A stretch of DNA of 9,062 nt from an uncultured Bacteroidota bacterium. GTDB taxonomy: Bacteria; Bacteroidota; Bacteroidia; Flavobacteriales; Flavobacteriaceae. The translations under genes and the position numbers were made by a program. The DNA is taken from contig CAIXNQ010000131.1 in NCBI GenBank assembly GCA_903920835.1, positions 1-9,062 on the forward strand, read 5' to 3'. The notes under the pieces were generated by a model. The model saw nothing but the letters and a program-made list of their open reading frames with translations, made no database searches and was not told the DNA's origin. Shown piece after piece: positions 1 through 6,259 of the stretch (position 1 is the first letter of the stretch; each line of letters starts with the position of its first letter).

Positions 1-147
1 CAGCAGAAGTCAAAAAGCTGACAGCAGAAAGCAAAACGTTAACAGCAAAAGTCAAAACGTTAACAGCAGAAGTCAAAACGTTAACAGCAGAAAGCAAAAC
101 GCTGACAGCAAGAAGCATGAAACTGACAGCAAAGATTAAAACTATGG
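1..147. repeat. Seven tandem copies of a 21-nt unit
   Basis: Seven consecutive 21-nt units, each beginning CAGCA, start at 1, 22, 43, 64, 85, 106 and 127. Units 2 to 5 are nearly identical; units 6 and 7 have diverged, as is usual at the edge of an array. The left boundary lies outside the window, so the true copy number is unknown. Each unit can be divided into three related heptamers (such as ACAGCAG, AAAGCAA, AACGCTG), so the basic period may be 7 nt. The array joins the 14-nt array at about 148 with no gap. There are no unique spacers, which excludes CRISPR. It overlaps a possible coding frame described separately. Confidence 0.9.
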
Positions 148-167
148 CAGTAGGTTTTAGGTGGTAG
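3..167 (+). CDS. Possible 3' end of a coiled-coil repeat protein (partial, uncertain)
   Basis: The frame starting at base 3 is open from the left edge to a TAG at 165-167 (54 residues visible, no start in the window). It encodes a heptad repeat, consensus LTAEVKT with variants LTAESKT and LTAKVKT. Leu (or Met) falls at one core position, Val/Ser/Ile at the other, with Lys and Glu at flanking positions, as in a two-stranded coiled coil. TTA and CTG alternate at the Leu codon, a synonymous double change, and the last unit has V to I and L to M changes; both fit coding. Against it, the tail AVGFRW is read out of the neighbouring 14-nt array, and any 21-nt tandem repeat without a stop gives a heptapeptide repeat. 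I do not recognise a family. It may be non-coding. Confidence 0.25.
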   Translation, partial: AEVKKLTAESKTLTAKVKTLTAEVKTLTAESKTLTARSMKLTAKIKTMAVGFRW

Positions 168-304
168 GTTTTAGGTGGTAGGTATTAGGTAGTAGGAATT
201 AGGTGGTAGGTTTTAGGTGGTAGGTTTTAGGTGGTAGGTTTTAGGTGGTAGGTTTTAGGTGATAGGAATTAGTTAGTAGGTTTTAGGCATTAGGTATTTA
301 GGTT
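151..304. repeat. Tandem array of about eleven 14-nt units (TAGGTTTTAGGTGG)
   Basis: Starting at 151, 14-nt units follow each other without gaps to about 304. Five are exact copies of TAGGTTTTAGGTGG (151, 165, 207, 221, 235); the others (179, 193, 249, 263, 277, 291) differ by a few bases. Each unit is two heptamers, TAGGTTT and TAGGTGG, so the underlying period is 7 nt. The array lies downstream of the metal transporter gene that ends at 367 on the minus strand. No stem-loop or T tract marks a terminator for either strand. Confidence 0.92.
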
Positions 305-312
305 TTAGTAAA

Positions 313-368
313 ATAACTTATAACTAAAAACTCATAATTCATAATTCATAATACATAACTCATAATTC
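313..368. repeat. A/T-rich heptamer array (ATAATTC/ATAACTC)
   Basis: Eight consecutive heptamers run from 313 to 368, the best copies being ATAATTC at 334, 341 and 362 and ATAACTC at 355. The first three units are degenerate. The array runs into the stop codon of the metal transporter (TCA on the plus strand at 367-369), so the end of that gene touches the repeat. Together with the 21-nt and 14-nt arrays it fills the whole non-genic stretch 1-366. Confidence 0.85.
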
Positions 369-1236
369 AATCATTCGGCTCGATATGTATCAAAACATGA
401 CCGAGTTCTGGAATTTGTTCTCGAAGGGTGTCTTTGAGCAGGTGTGCCAAGTCGTGTCCTTCTTTGACACTGATTTTTGAATCGACCGTGGCGTGTAAAT
501 CTACATGATATTTCATTCCCGATTTTCGGATGAAACATTTTTCGGTGTCTAGAATGCCCGTTACGGTGGTGGCAACGTTGCGAATATTTATAATCAAATC
601 GTCATATAAATGTTCGTCCATAATTTCGCCCAGTGCCGGACGAAAAATAAGGTAACTGTTATAAAGTATAAATCCAGAAGCAAAAAGCGCCGCCCAATCA
701 TCGGCAGATTCGTAGCCTTTGCCTAAAATCAATGCTACCGAAATGCCTATAAATGCTGCAACCGAAGTAATGGCGTCGCTCCGGTGGTGCCAAGCATCGG
801 CTTTGAGCGAGGAGCTGTTGGTTTCTTTGCTGCGTTTAATGACCAGTCGAAAGGAATATTCTTTCCATAAAATAATTCCGCCTAAGATGAAAAGTGTCCA
901 AGGTTTAGGCAAATCGTGGGGTGTTTGAATATTTTCTATACTTTCATAAGCAATAATGACTGCCGAAGCAATCAAAAAACCAACGACCAAAAAAGTGATT
1001 AAAGGCTCCGCCCTGCCGTGACCATACGGATGGTTGTCGTCGGCAGGTTTGTTAGAATATTTGATTCCGAATAAAACCAAAAATGAGGCAAAAATGTCGG
1101 TAGTGCTCTCGATAGCGTCGGCAATCAACGCATAAGAATTTCCGAAAAAACCAGCCAATCCTTTAATGAAAGCCATTGCAAAGTTGCTCACAATACTGAA
1201 GTATGTGGCACGAATGGCGGTTTGTTCGTTTGTCAT
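367..1236 (-). CDS. Cation diffusion facilitator (CDF) family metal transporter
   Basis: An inner-membrane antiporter of the CDF family (FieF/YiiP type), expected to export Zn2+, Fe2+ or a similar divalent cation in exchange for protons. The 289 residues match the usual family length. An N-terminal membrane domain of about six helices (residues 10-200) is followed by the cytoplasmic dimerisation domain (about 205-289), ending in the typical HVLIHIEP. Visible metal residues: E43 and D47 in TM2, the loop DDNHPYGHGRAE (D66/D67, H69, H73) after TM2, and H150xxxD154 in TM5. The TM2 pair is Glu-Asp where E. coli YiiP has Asp-Asp. The start lies 9 nt after the murA stop, so the gene is probably co-transcribed with murA. 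Family assignment is firm; the metal cannot be read from the sequence. Confidence 0.93.
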   Translation of the reverse strand: MTNEQTAIRATYFSIVSNFAMAFIKGLAGFFGNSYALIADAIESTTDIFASFLVLFGIKYSNKPADDNHPYGHGRAEPLITFLVVGFLIASAVIIAYESIENIQTPHDLPKPWTLFILGGIILWKEYSFRLVIKRSKETNSSSLKADAWHHRSDAITSVAAFIGISVALILGKGYESADDWAALFASGFILYNSYLIFRPALGEIMDEHLYDDLIINIRNVATTVTGILDTEKCFIRKSGMKYHVDLHATVDSKISVKEGHDLAHLLKDTLREQIPELGHVLIHIEPND

Positions 1237-1245
1237 TTGATTTTT

Positions 1246-2556
1246 TTAAACGCGAACGATATTGGCTCCAATGGCGCGCAAACGTTCGTCTATTCGTTCG
1301 TAGCCACGATCTATTTGTTCAATGTTTTGAATTGTGCTTGTGCCTTTTGCCGAAAGTGCTGCAATCAATAATGAAATTCCGGCTCTAATATCGGGTGAAC
1401 TCATGGTGGTTGCTTTTAATTGCGATTTAAAATCATGACCCATAATCACAGCACGGTGTGGGTCGCAGAGCATGATTTTTGCTCCCATGTCAATCAGTTT
1501 GTCCACAAAAAACAATCGGCTTTCAAACATTTTTTGATGAATTAATACATCGCCTCTCGATTGTGTGGCAACTACAAGAACGATGCTCAATAAATCGGGT
1601 GTAAATCCAGGCCAAGGCGCATCGGCAATGGTCAAAATAGAGCCGTCGATATCGGTTTTGATTTCATAGCCGTCTTTGTGTTCTGGAATATAAATATCAT
1701 CGCCACGTCTTTCGAGCGTGATTCCTAGTTTTCTAAATGTTGATGGAATTACGCCTAAATTGTCCCAACTTACATTTTTAATGGTAATCTCGCTTCGGGT
1801 CATTGCCGCAAGACCAATCCAAGAACCAATTTCAATCATGTCGGGCAAAATGCGGTGTTCGCAACCATTCAAGACATCAACCCCTTCAATAGTTAACAAA
1901 TTAGAACCAACCCCTTTGATATTTGCCCCCATCGAGTTGAGCATTTTGCAAAGTTGTTGCAAATAGGGTTCGCAAGCAGCGTTATAAATAGTGGTTGTTC
2001 CTTCTGCCAAAACAGCCGCCATAACAATATTGGCAGTTCCTGTTACCGACGCTTCGTCAAGCAACATATAGGTTCCTTTGAGTTTCTCTTTGGTCTCTAC
2101 GCCATAAAAATGATCTTCTCTATTATATCTAAATGAAGCACCAAGATTAATAAATCCTTCAAAATGGGTGTCCAATCTTCTGCGTCCGATTTTATCTCCA
2201 CCCGGTTTTGGAATATATCCTTTGCCAAAACGCGCCAACAATGGTCCAACAATCATGATGGAACCTCGAAGCGAACCGCCCTCTTTTTTGAAAGCTTCGG
2301 TTTCTAAATAACCAACATTAACTTCATCTGCCTGAAATATATAAGAACCAGGTCCTAATGTTTGAATTTTCACACCTAAATTGCCAAGCAATGTTATTAA
2401 TTTATTGACATCAATAATATCAGGAATATTGTTAATAATAACTTTTTCTGAAGTTAGCAAAACGGCACAAAGAATTTGTAATGCCTCGTTTTTTGCGCCT
2501 TGCGGAGTAATTTCTCCTTTCAATCGGATTCCTCCTTCGATTTTAAATGTCCCCAT
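1246..2556 (-). CDS. murA: UDP-N-acetylglucosamine 1-carboxyvinyltransferase (MurA)
   Basis: Cytoplasmic enzyme of the first committed step of peptidoglycan synthesis, transferring enolpyruvate from PEP to UDP-GlcNAc. At 436 residues it is slightly longer than E. coli MurA (419). Family residues are in place: K22-N23 in GAKNEAL, the loop PGGDKIGRRR (119-127), D321 in PGFTPDLLS (matching E. coli D305), R391 in DIRAG (R371) and R417 in DRGYERIDERL (R397). The loop residue matching Cys115 is Asp121 (GAT, 2194-2196). The same substitution occurs naturally in Mycobacterium tuberculosis, Chlamydia and Borrelia MurA and makes the enzyme insensitive to fosfomycin. All other core residues are intact, so the enzyme should be active. 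An intrinsic terminator lies directly upstream; the CDF gene follows 9 nt downstream. Confidence 0.97.
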   Translation of the reverse strand: MGTFKIEGGIRLKGEITPQGAKNEALQILCAVLLTSEKVIINNIPDIIDVNKLITLLGNLGVKIQTLGPGSYIFQADEVNVGYLETEAFKKEGGSLRGSIMIVGPLLARFGKGYIPKPGGDKIGRRRLDTHFEGFINLGASFRYNREDHFYGVETKEKLKGTYMLLDEASVTGTANIVMAAVLAEGTTTIYNAACEPYLQQLCKMLNSMGANIKGVGSNLLTIEGVDVLNGCEHRILPDMIEIGSWIGLAAMTRSEITIKNVSWDNLGVIPSTFRKLGITLERRGDDIYIPEHKDGYEIKTDIDGSILTIADAPWPGFTPDLLSIVLVVATQSRGDVLIHQKMFESRLFFVDKLIDMGAKIMLCDPHRAVIMGHDFKSQLKATTMSSPDIRAGISLLIAALSAKGTSTIQNIEQIDRGYERIDERLRAIGANIVRV

Positions 2557-2569
2557 TTTATTGAATTTT

Positions 2570-2605
2570 AAAAAAAACTGTTCCAGAAAATTATCTAAAA
2601 CAGTT
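2570..2605 (-). terminator. Intrinsic terminator between the DUF4290 gene and murA
   Basis: Read on the minus strand, the arms AACTGTTTTAGA and TCTGGAACAGTT (2594-2605 and 2576-2587) pair over 12 positions, ten Watson-Crick and two G-U, around the 6-nt loop TAATTT. Six T residues (2575-2570) follow at once. This is the form of a rho-independent terminator for the DUF493-DUF4290 transcript. Only 13 nt separate the T tract from the murA start codon. murA must therefore depend on readthrough, on control of this hairpin, or on a promoter that overlaps it. Confidence 0.75.
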
Positions 2606-2614
2606 CGTGGTTAT

Positions 2615-3337
2615 TTATTTTATATTAGAATTATTCTTTTTCAAAAAAGGCTTTTTGCCCTTAATAATATTTTTGTTCGGAATGATTTTCTGAGAACTTT
2701 GAGGCGCTATTTTGTTAGAAACTCTTTTGTTGGTTCTAATCAATTCATTTGAATTGAGCAACTCTTCGCTGCTTTGCATCATGTTTAGTTTTCCGTCAGA
2801 AAGTTCATAGAGATGTTCAAAAATCACAACATCAGTAACGGTGTCTTTGTTCCAACTTAAATAAGACTTCTTCATGTGGTTGGCAATGACTTTAACCAAT
2901 GCGTTTTTCATGTCGCCGTCTTCCCATTTATTAGCAACATCTATCATATATTTAATGTTGTTGCCATAAAATCGATATTTCGGAAAATTTTGAGGATACT
3001 TCAACACCTCAGGTTTCATTTGAAGCACTTCGCGTGAAGGAATTGGATAGGGCGAATCAACTGCTATTTTAAAATCAGACATTATAAAAAGTTGGTCCCA
3101 CAATTTGTGTTGAAAATCTGGCACGTCTCGCAAATGTGGGTTTAAGCTCCCCATGATTTGAATGATATATTTTGCAGCTTTATTGCGCTTTTCGTCGTCT
3201 TCAATCGCTGTGGCTTGATCAATCAACTTTTGCAAATGACGCCCATATTCCGGGATTATTAAATGCGGACGTTCCGCATTGTATTCCAAATGATGAACGG
3301 TGTCGTTGGCGTTTTCTTTGATGTATTTTGTATTCAT
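2615..3337 (-). CDS. DUF4290 family protein
   Basis: A 240-residue soluble protein of the DUF4290 family, which as far as I know is confined to Bacteroidota; its function is unknown. The first 180 residues form the conserved part, with motifs such as EYGRHLQKLID (30-40), GSLNPHLRDVPDFQHKLWDQLFIM (63-86, typical of the family) and a FYGNNIKYMI segment (123-132). From about 200 on, the tail is rich in Lys, Asn and Ser with no hydrophobic core, probably disordered and basic. No signal peptide or membrane segment is visible. The start lies 4 nt after the stop of the DUF493 gene, so the two are almost certainly translated from one mRNA. murA lies 58 nt downstream, beyond a terminator. Placement next to murA hints at a growth or envelope role, but this is only inference. 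Confidence 0.85.
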   Translation of the reverse strand: MNTKYIKENANDTVHHLEYNAERPHLIIPEYGRHLQKLIDQATAIEDDEKRNKAAKYIIQIMGSLNPHLRDVPDFQHKLWDQLFIMSDFKIAVDSPYPIPSREVLQMKPEVLKYPQNFPKYRFYGNNIKYMIDVANKWEDGDMKNALVKVIANHMKKSYLSWNKDTVTDVVIFEHLYELSDGKLNMMQSSEELLNSNELIRTNKRVSNKIAPQSSQKIIPNKNIIKGKKPFLKKNNSNIK

Positions 3338-3341
3338 AAAT

Positions 3342-3626
3342 TTATAAGGAAACGATTCCTTTTATAGTAGCAACTTCTTGATATTTATCGACAATTTCTT
3401 GGGCGTTTTTCATTTGAACATCTACAGAAATACTCGTAAATTTACCAGTTTTAGATTTGGTAGTTTTAATAACAGCTCCCATGCAGTTAAATGCATCTTC
3501 AACTTTTTGAACATTATCATCAACAGACGGAACTATAAATTTGAATAAATATTCGGCGGGCCAAGTGTTGCTGTTGTCAAGCTCGACTTTTAGTCTTTCG
3601 TAAAATTCTTCGGTGTTTTTATCCAT
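3342..3626 (-). CDS. DUF493 family protein (YbeD-like)
   Basis: A 94-residue protein matching the DUF493/YbeD family, small ferredoxin-like alpha/beta proteins thought to bind ligands in a regulatory role but without an established function. The family pattern is visible: YLFKFIVPS (26-34), a helix with KVEDAF (41-46), the S-K-x-G-K-F-T-S-I-S strand (58-67), and the ending of a helix plus IKGIVSL (88-94). An N-terminal extension of about 20 residues is acidic. This is the first gene of the minus-strand block, and a -7 promoter box lies 18 nt upstream of the start codon. It is followed after 4 nt by the DUF4290 gene. No close functional clue comes from the neighbours. Confidence 0.85.
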   Translation of the reverse strand: MDKNTEEFYERLKVELDNSNTWPAEYLFKFIVPSVDDNVQKVEDAFNCMGAVIKTTKSKTGKFTSISVDVQMKNAQEIVDKYQEVATIKGIVSL

Positions 3627-3643
3627 TTTTTTAAAAAGAAAAG

Positions 3644-3651
3644 CAAAGATA
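3644..3651 (-). promoter_or_regulatory. -7 promoter element for the DUF493 gene block
   Basis: On the minus strand TATCTTTG matches the Bacteroidota -7 consensus TAnnTTTG. It lies 17 nt upstream of the DUF493 start codon, giving a short leader of about 10 nt. No convincing TTG -33 element is found at the usual distance, so the call rests on the -7 box and its position in a divergent intergenic region. Confidence 0.55.
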
Positions 3652-3749
3652 CAGTTTCAAATCTAAAATTTGGTTTTTAGACTATTGATTTTTTTGAAGT
3701 TGCTTTGTTTTATGCACACGCTTTGTTTTAAATTACCGATTAGTTTGAC

Positions 3750-3757
3750 TAAGTTTG
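3750..3757 (+). promoter_or_regulatory. -7 promoter element for the P-loop ATPase gene
   Basis: TAAGTTTG matches TAnnTTTG and lies 17 nt before the GTG start at 3775. A TTG occurs at 3723-3725, but the 24-nt spacing is slightly longer than usual. With the element at 3644-3651 it gives the 148-bp region 3627-3774 back-to-back promoters; I see nothing else in that region. Confidence 0.5.
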
Positions 3758-3774
3758 CGCTTTATTTGTAAAAA

Positions 3775-4314
3775 GTGCAAAAAGAAATCATTGTCATTAT
3801 TGGCGGACCAGGAACCGGAAAAACTACCATCATTGACGGATTGATGAAAAAAGGATTTTGCTGTTATCCAGAAATTTCGAGAGAAGTAACTATGGAAGCC
3901 AAAAAACAAGGAATCGAACAACTTTTTTTAGAAAATCCGTTGCTTTTTAGCGAACTGCTTCTTGAAGGCCGCATCAAACAGTTTCAAAACGCTACAGAAG
4001 AAGAACACGAAATTGTTTTTCTAGACCGAGGCATTCCAGATGTTTTGGCATATATGCACTATATCGGCGACAGCTATCCTACTCATTTTGACAAAGCCTG
4101 TCGGGATTTTAGCTACACCAAAATTTTTATTTTGCCTCCTTGGGAAGAGATTTATGTTAGCGATGAAGAGCGTTATGAAAATTTTGAACAGGCAAAATTA
4201 ATTTACAACCATCTAACAGAAACCTACGTGAACTATGGCTATTCGTTAGTAGAAGTTCCAAAAGGCTCAGTTGAAGAGCGGATTTCGTTTATTTTAAACC
4301 AACTTTCAAACTAA
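3775..4314 (+). CDS. AAA_28-type P-loop ATPase / small-molecule kinase-like protein
   Basis: A 179-residue cytoplasmic P-loop NTPase of the AAA_28 (NadR-like kinase) type. Walker A is GGPGTGKTT (10-18); the segment EIVFLDRGIPD (79-89) resembles the Walker B/DRG region of nucleoside kinases; LPPWEEIYVSDEERYENF (120-137) is the Arg-containing lid region typical of this family. The substrate is unknown. The start is GTG: an in-frame TAA at 3769-3771 lies one codon upstream, and the first internal Met (residue 24) is past Walker A, so a GTG start fits better than any ATG. A TAnnTTTG box lies 17 nt upstream. recQ begins 49 nt downstream on the same strand with no visible terminator between, so the two may be co-transcribed. 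Confidence 0.85.
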   Translation: MQKEIIVIIGGPGTGKTTIIDGLMKKGFCCYPEISREVTMEAKKQGIEQLFLENPLLFSELLLEGRIKQFQNATEEEHEIVFLDRGIPDVLAYMHYIGDSYPTHFDKACRDFSYTKIFILPPWEEIYVSDEERYENFEQAKLIYNHLTETYVNYGYSLVEVPKGSVEERISFILNQLSN

Positions 4315-4363
4315 AATTGCTGTTGGAAAGTTATGAATTTAATAGCGTAATAAATTTTTAGCG

Positions 4364-6259
4364 ATGCCAACTGCAAAAGAAATTTTAAAACAATATTGGG
4401 GTTTTGATGAATTTCGAGAGCCGCAAGAAGCCATAATCAATTCGGTTATGGAAAGCAAAGACACCTTTGGATTAATGCCGACTGGTGGCGGAAAATCAAT
4501 TTGCTTTCAAATTCCTGCAATGTTAATGGACGGCATTTGTTTGGTCATTTCGCCCTTGGTTGCGCTCATGAAAGACCAAGTTGAGAACCTTCAAAAAAGG
4601 AATATCAAAGCAATTGCATTAACTGGCGGGATTAATTTTAATGAAACCAGCGATCTTTTAGACAATTGTTTATACGGCAATTACAAATTTCTATATGTTT
4701 CTCCCGAGCGATTACAAAACGATTGGATTTTAGAGAGAATTAAAAAATTACCTATCAATTTAGTAGCGATAGACGAAGCGCATTGTGTTTCGCAGTGGGG
4801 TCATGATTTTAGACCAGCATATTTAAAAATTTCTGTCTTAAAGGAATTTTTCACAAAAACACCATTTTTGGCTTTGACTGCATCGGCAACACCCCAAGTA
4901 AAAGAGGATGTTATTTTGCAGTTGAAATTAGAAAATCCATCGCTTTTTGAAAAATCATTTGCACGAGAAAACATAGCCTACATGGTTTTTGAAATTGAAG
5001 ATAAATTGTTTCGAATGGAGCAAATCTTCAAGAAAAATCCGCAATCTTCAATTGTTTATGTTCGCAACAGAAAATCATGTTTAGATGTTGCTTCGCAGCT
5101 TGAAACACTAGGAATCAAAGCGACTTTCTATCACGGCGGACTTTCTACTAAAGAGAAAACAAAAAACATGAACCTCTGGATGCAGGAAGAAGTTCAGGTT
5201 ATTGTGGCAACTAACGCCTTCGGAATGGGAATCGACAAGGCAAACGTAAAGACTGTAATTCATATTCAATTGCCCGAAAACATTGAAAATTATTATCAAG
5301 AAGCAGGTCGTGCAGGACGAAATGGCGAAAAAGCTTTTGCGGTTCTTTTGCTGAGTCCGTCAGACATTATTTATTTTGAAAACCAATTGTCAAATGTGTT
5401 ACTCGACGCTGAATTTCTCAAAAATGTTTATATTAAAATTTGTAATTATTTTCAGATTGCCTATGGCGAAGGAATTAACGATCAATTTGAATTTAACTTA
5501 AATCATTTTTGTGTGAAGTATAATTTTCCGCTGATAAAGACCTTTAATGCTATGCAATTTCTTGACAGGCAAGGCATTTTTAGTTTATCGCAAGAATTTA
5601 CAGAAAAAATTTCGCTACAATTTATAATTTCTTCAAAAGAGCTAATTCGTTACACAAGTTTAAATCCGCATGACGAAGAGATTATTTTGAATTTATTAAG
5701 GACTTATCCTGGTATTTATGAGGTTCAAACGCCTATAAATTCTAGCCTAATTGCCAAAAAAGCAAAAGTTTCAGAAACACAATTGCACGATGTTTTAAAG
5801 AAAATGAATGAAAAAGGTGTAATTGAATATCATGCAAAAAACAATGATGCTTCAATTATTTTTAACGACATTCGAGAAGACGAGAAAACAATCAACAGGG
5901 TTTTAAAGTTTCTTGACAAACAAAACAAACTCAAACAAAAACATTATCAAAGTGTTGTTGATTATATTTCAGACAAAAAAACTTGTAAAAGCAAATTGAT
6001 ATTAAGTTATTTTGGAGAGAAATCATCTAAGAATTGTGGGATTTGCTCCAATTGTATATCTAAAAACATTGACAATAAGAACCTCAAAAATCTCTCGAAA
6101 TTAATAGTTCAATTACTCCAAAAAAATGATTTGGATTCGAGAGAAATCCAGAAAATTAGCAAGAGTACAGCCGATGAAATTATCTTTGCGATTCAATCAC
6201 TTTTAGAAGCAAAAAAAATAATCCTTAAGTCAAACAATAAATACAGTATAGCAAATTAA
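4364..6259 (+). CDS. recQ: RecQ-family ATP-dependent DNA helicase
   Basis: A 3'-5' DNA helicase for recombination and fork repair, 631 residues. All superfamily 2 motifs are present: the Q-motif region WGFDEFREPQ (12-21), Walker A MPTGGGKS (38-45), DEAH (137-140) leading into the RecQ aromatic loop CVSQWGHDFRP (141-151), LTASATP (171-177), VATNAFGMGID (281-291) and QEAGRAGRNG (312-321). The zinc ligands C541-x16-C558-x2-C561-x2-C564 have the same spacing as in E. coli RecQ (C380, C397, C400, C403). However, they lie some 220 residues after the helicase core instead of about 60, after a region with two winged-helix-like stretches (about 375-410 and 460-490). No HRDC domain is obvious. The stop codon overlaps the fmt start in TAATG, which suggests translational coupling. 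Confidence 0.95.
   Translation: MPTAKEILKQYWGFDEFREPQEAIINSVMESKDTFGLMPTGGGKSICFQIPAMLMDGICLVISPLVALMKDQVENLQKRNIKAIALTGGINFNETSDLLDNCLYGNYKFLYVSPERLQNDWILERIKKLPINLVAIDEAHCVSQWGHDFRPAYLKISVLKEFFTKTPFLALTASATPQVKEDVILQLKLENPSLFEKSFARENIAYMVFEIEDKLFRMEQIFKKNPQSSIVYVRNRKSCLDVASQLETLGIKATFYHGGLSTKEKTKNMNLWMQEEVQVIVATNAFGMGIDKANVKTVIHIQLPENIENYYQEAGRAGRNGEKAFAVLLLSPSDIIYFENQLSNVLLDAEFLKNVYIKICNYFQIAYGEGINDQFEFNLNHFCVKYNFPLIKTFNAMQFLDRQGIFSLSQEFTEKISLQFIISSKELIRYTSLNPHDEEIILNLLRTYPGIYEVQTPINSSLIAKKAKVSETQLHDVLKKMNEKGVIEYHAKNNDASIIFNDIREDEKTINRVLKFLDKQNKLKQKHYQSVVDYISDKKTCKSKLILSYFGEKSSKNCGICSNCISKNIDNKNLKNLSKLIVQLLQKNDLDSREIQKISKSTADEIIFAIQSLLEAKKIILKSNNKYSIAN

Noticed and set aside
1..368. Possible CRISPR array or telomere-like repeat (TTTTAGG/TTAGG strings)
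   Set aside because: The units abut with no unique spacers, so it is not CRISPR. The TTAGG-like strings alternate with GTGG in a 14-nt period and sit beside ordinary bacterial genes, so a telomere is not credible.
719..2752. Open frames of 60-123 codons on the plus strand opposite the CDF transporter, murA and DUF4290 genes
   Set aside because: They lie wholly or mostly within well-supported genes on the other strand, show no recognisable domains, and their composition is that of antisense shadow frames.
4301..4332. Inverted repeat AACTTTC / GAAAGTT around the end of the P-loop ATPase gene as a terminator
   Set aside because: Only 7 bp with an 18-nt loop, low GC, and no T tract afterwards; too weak to call.
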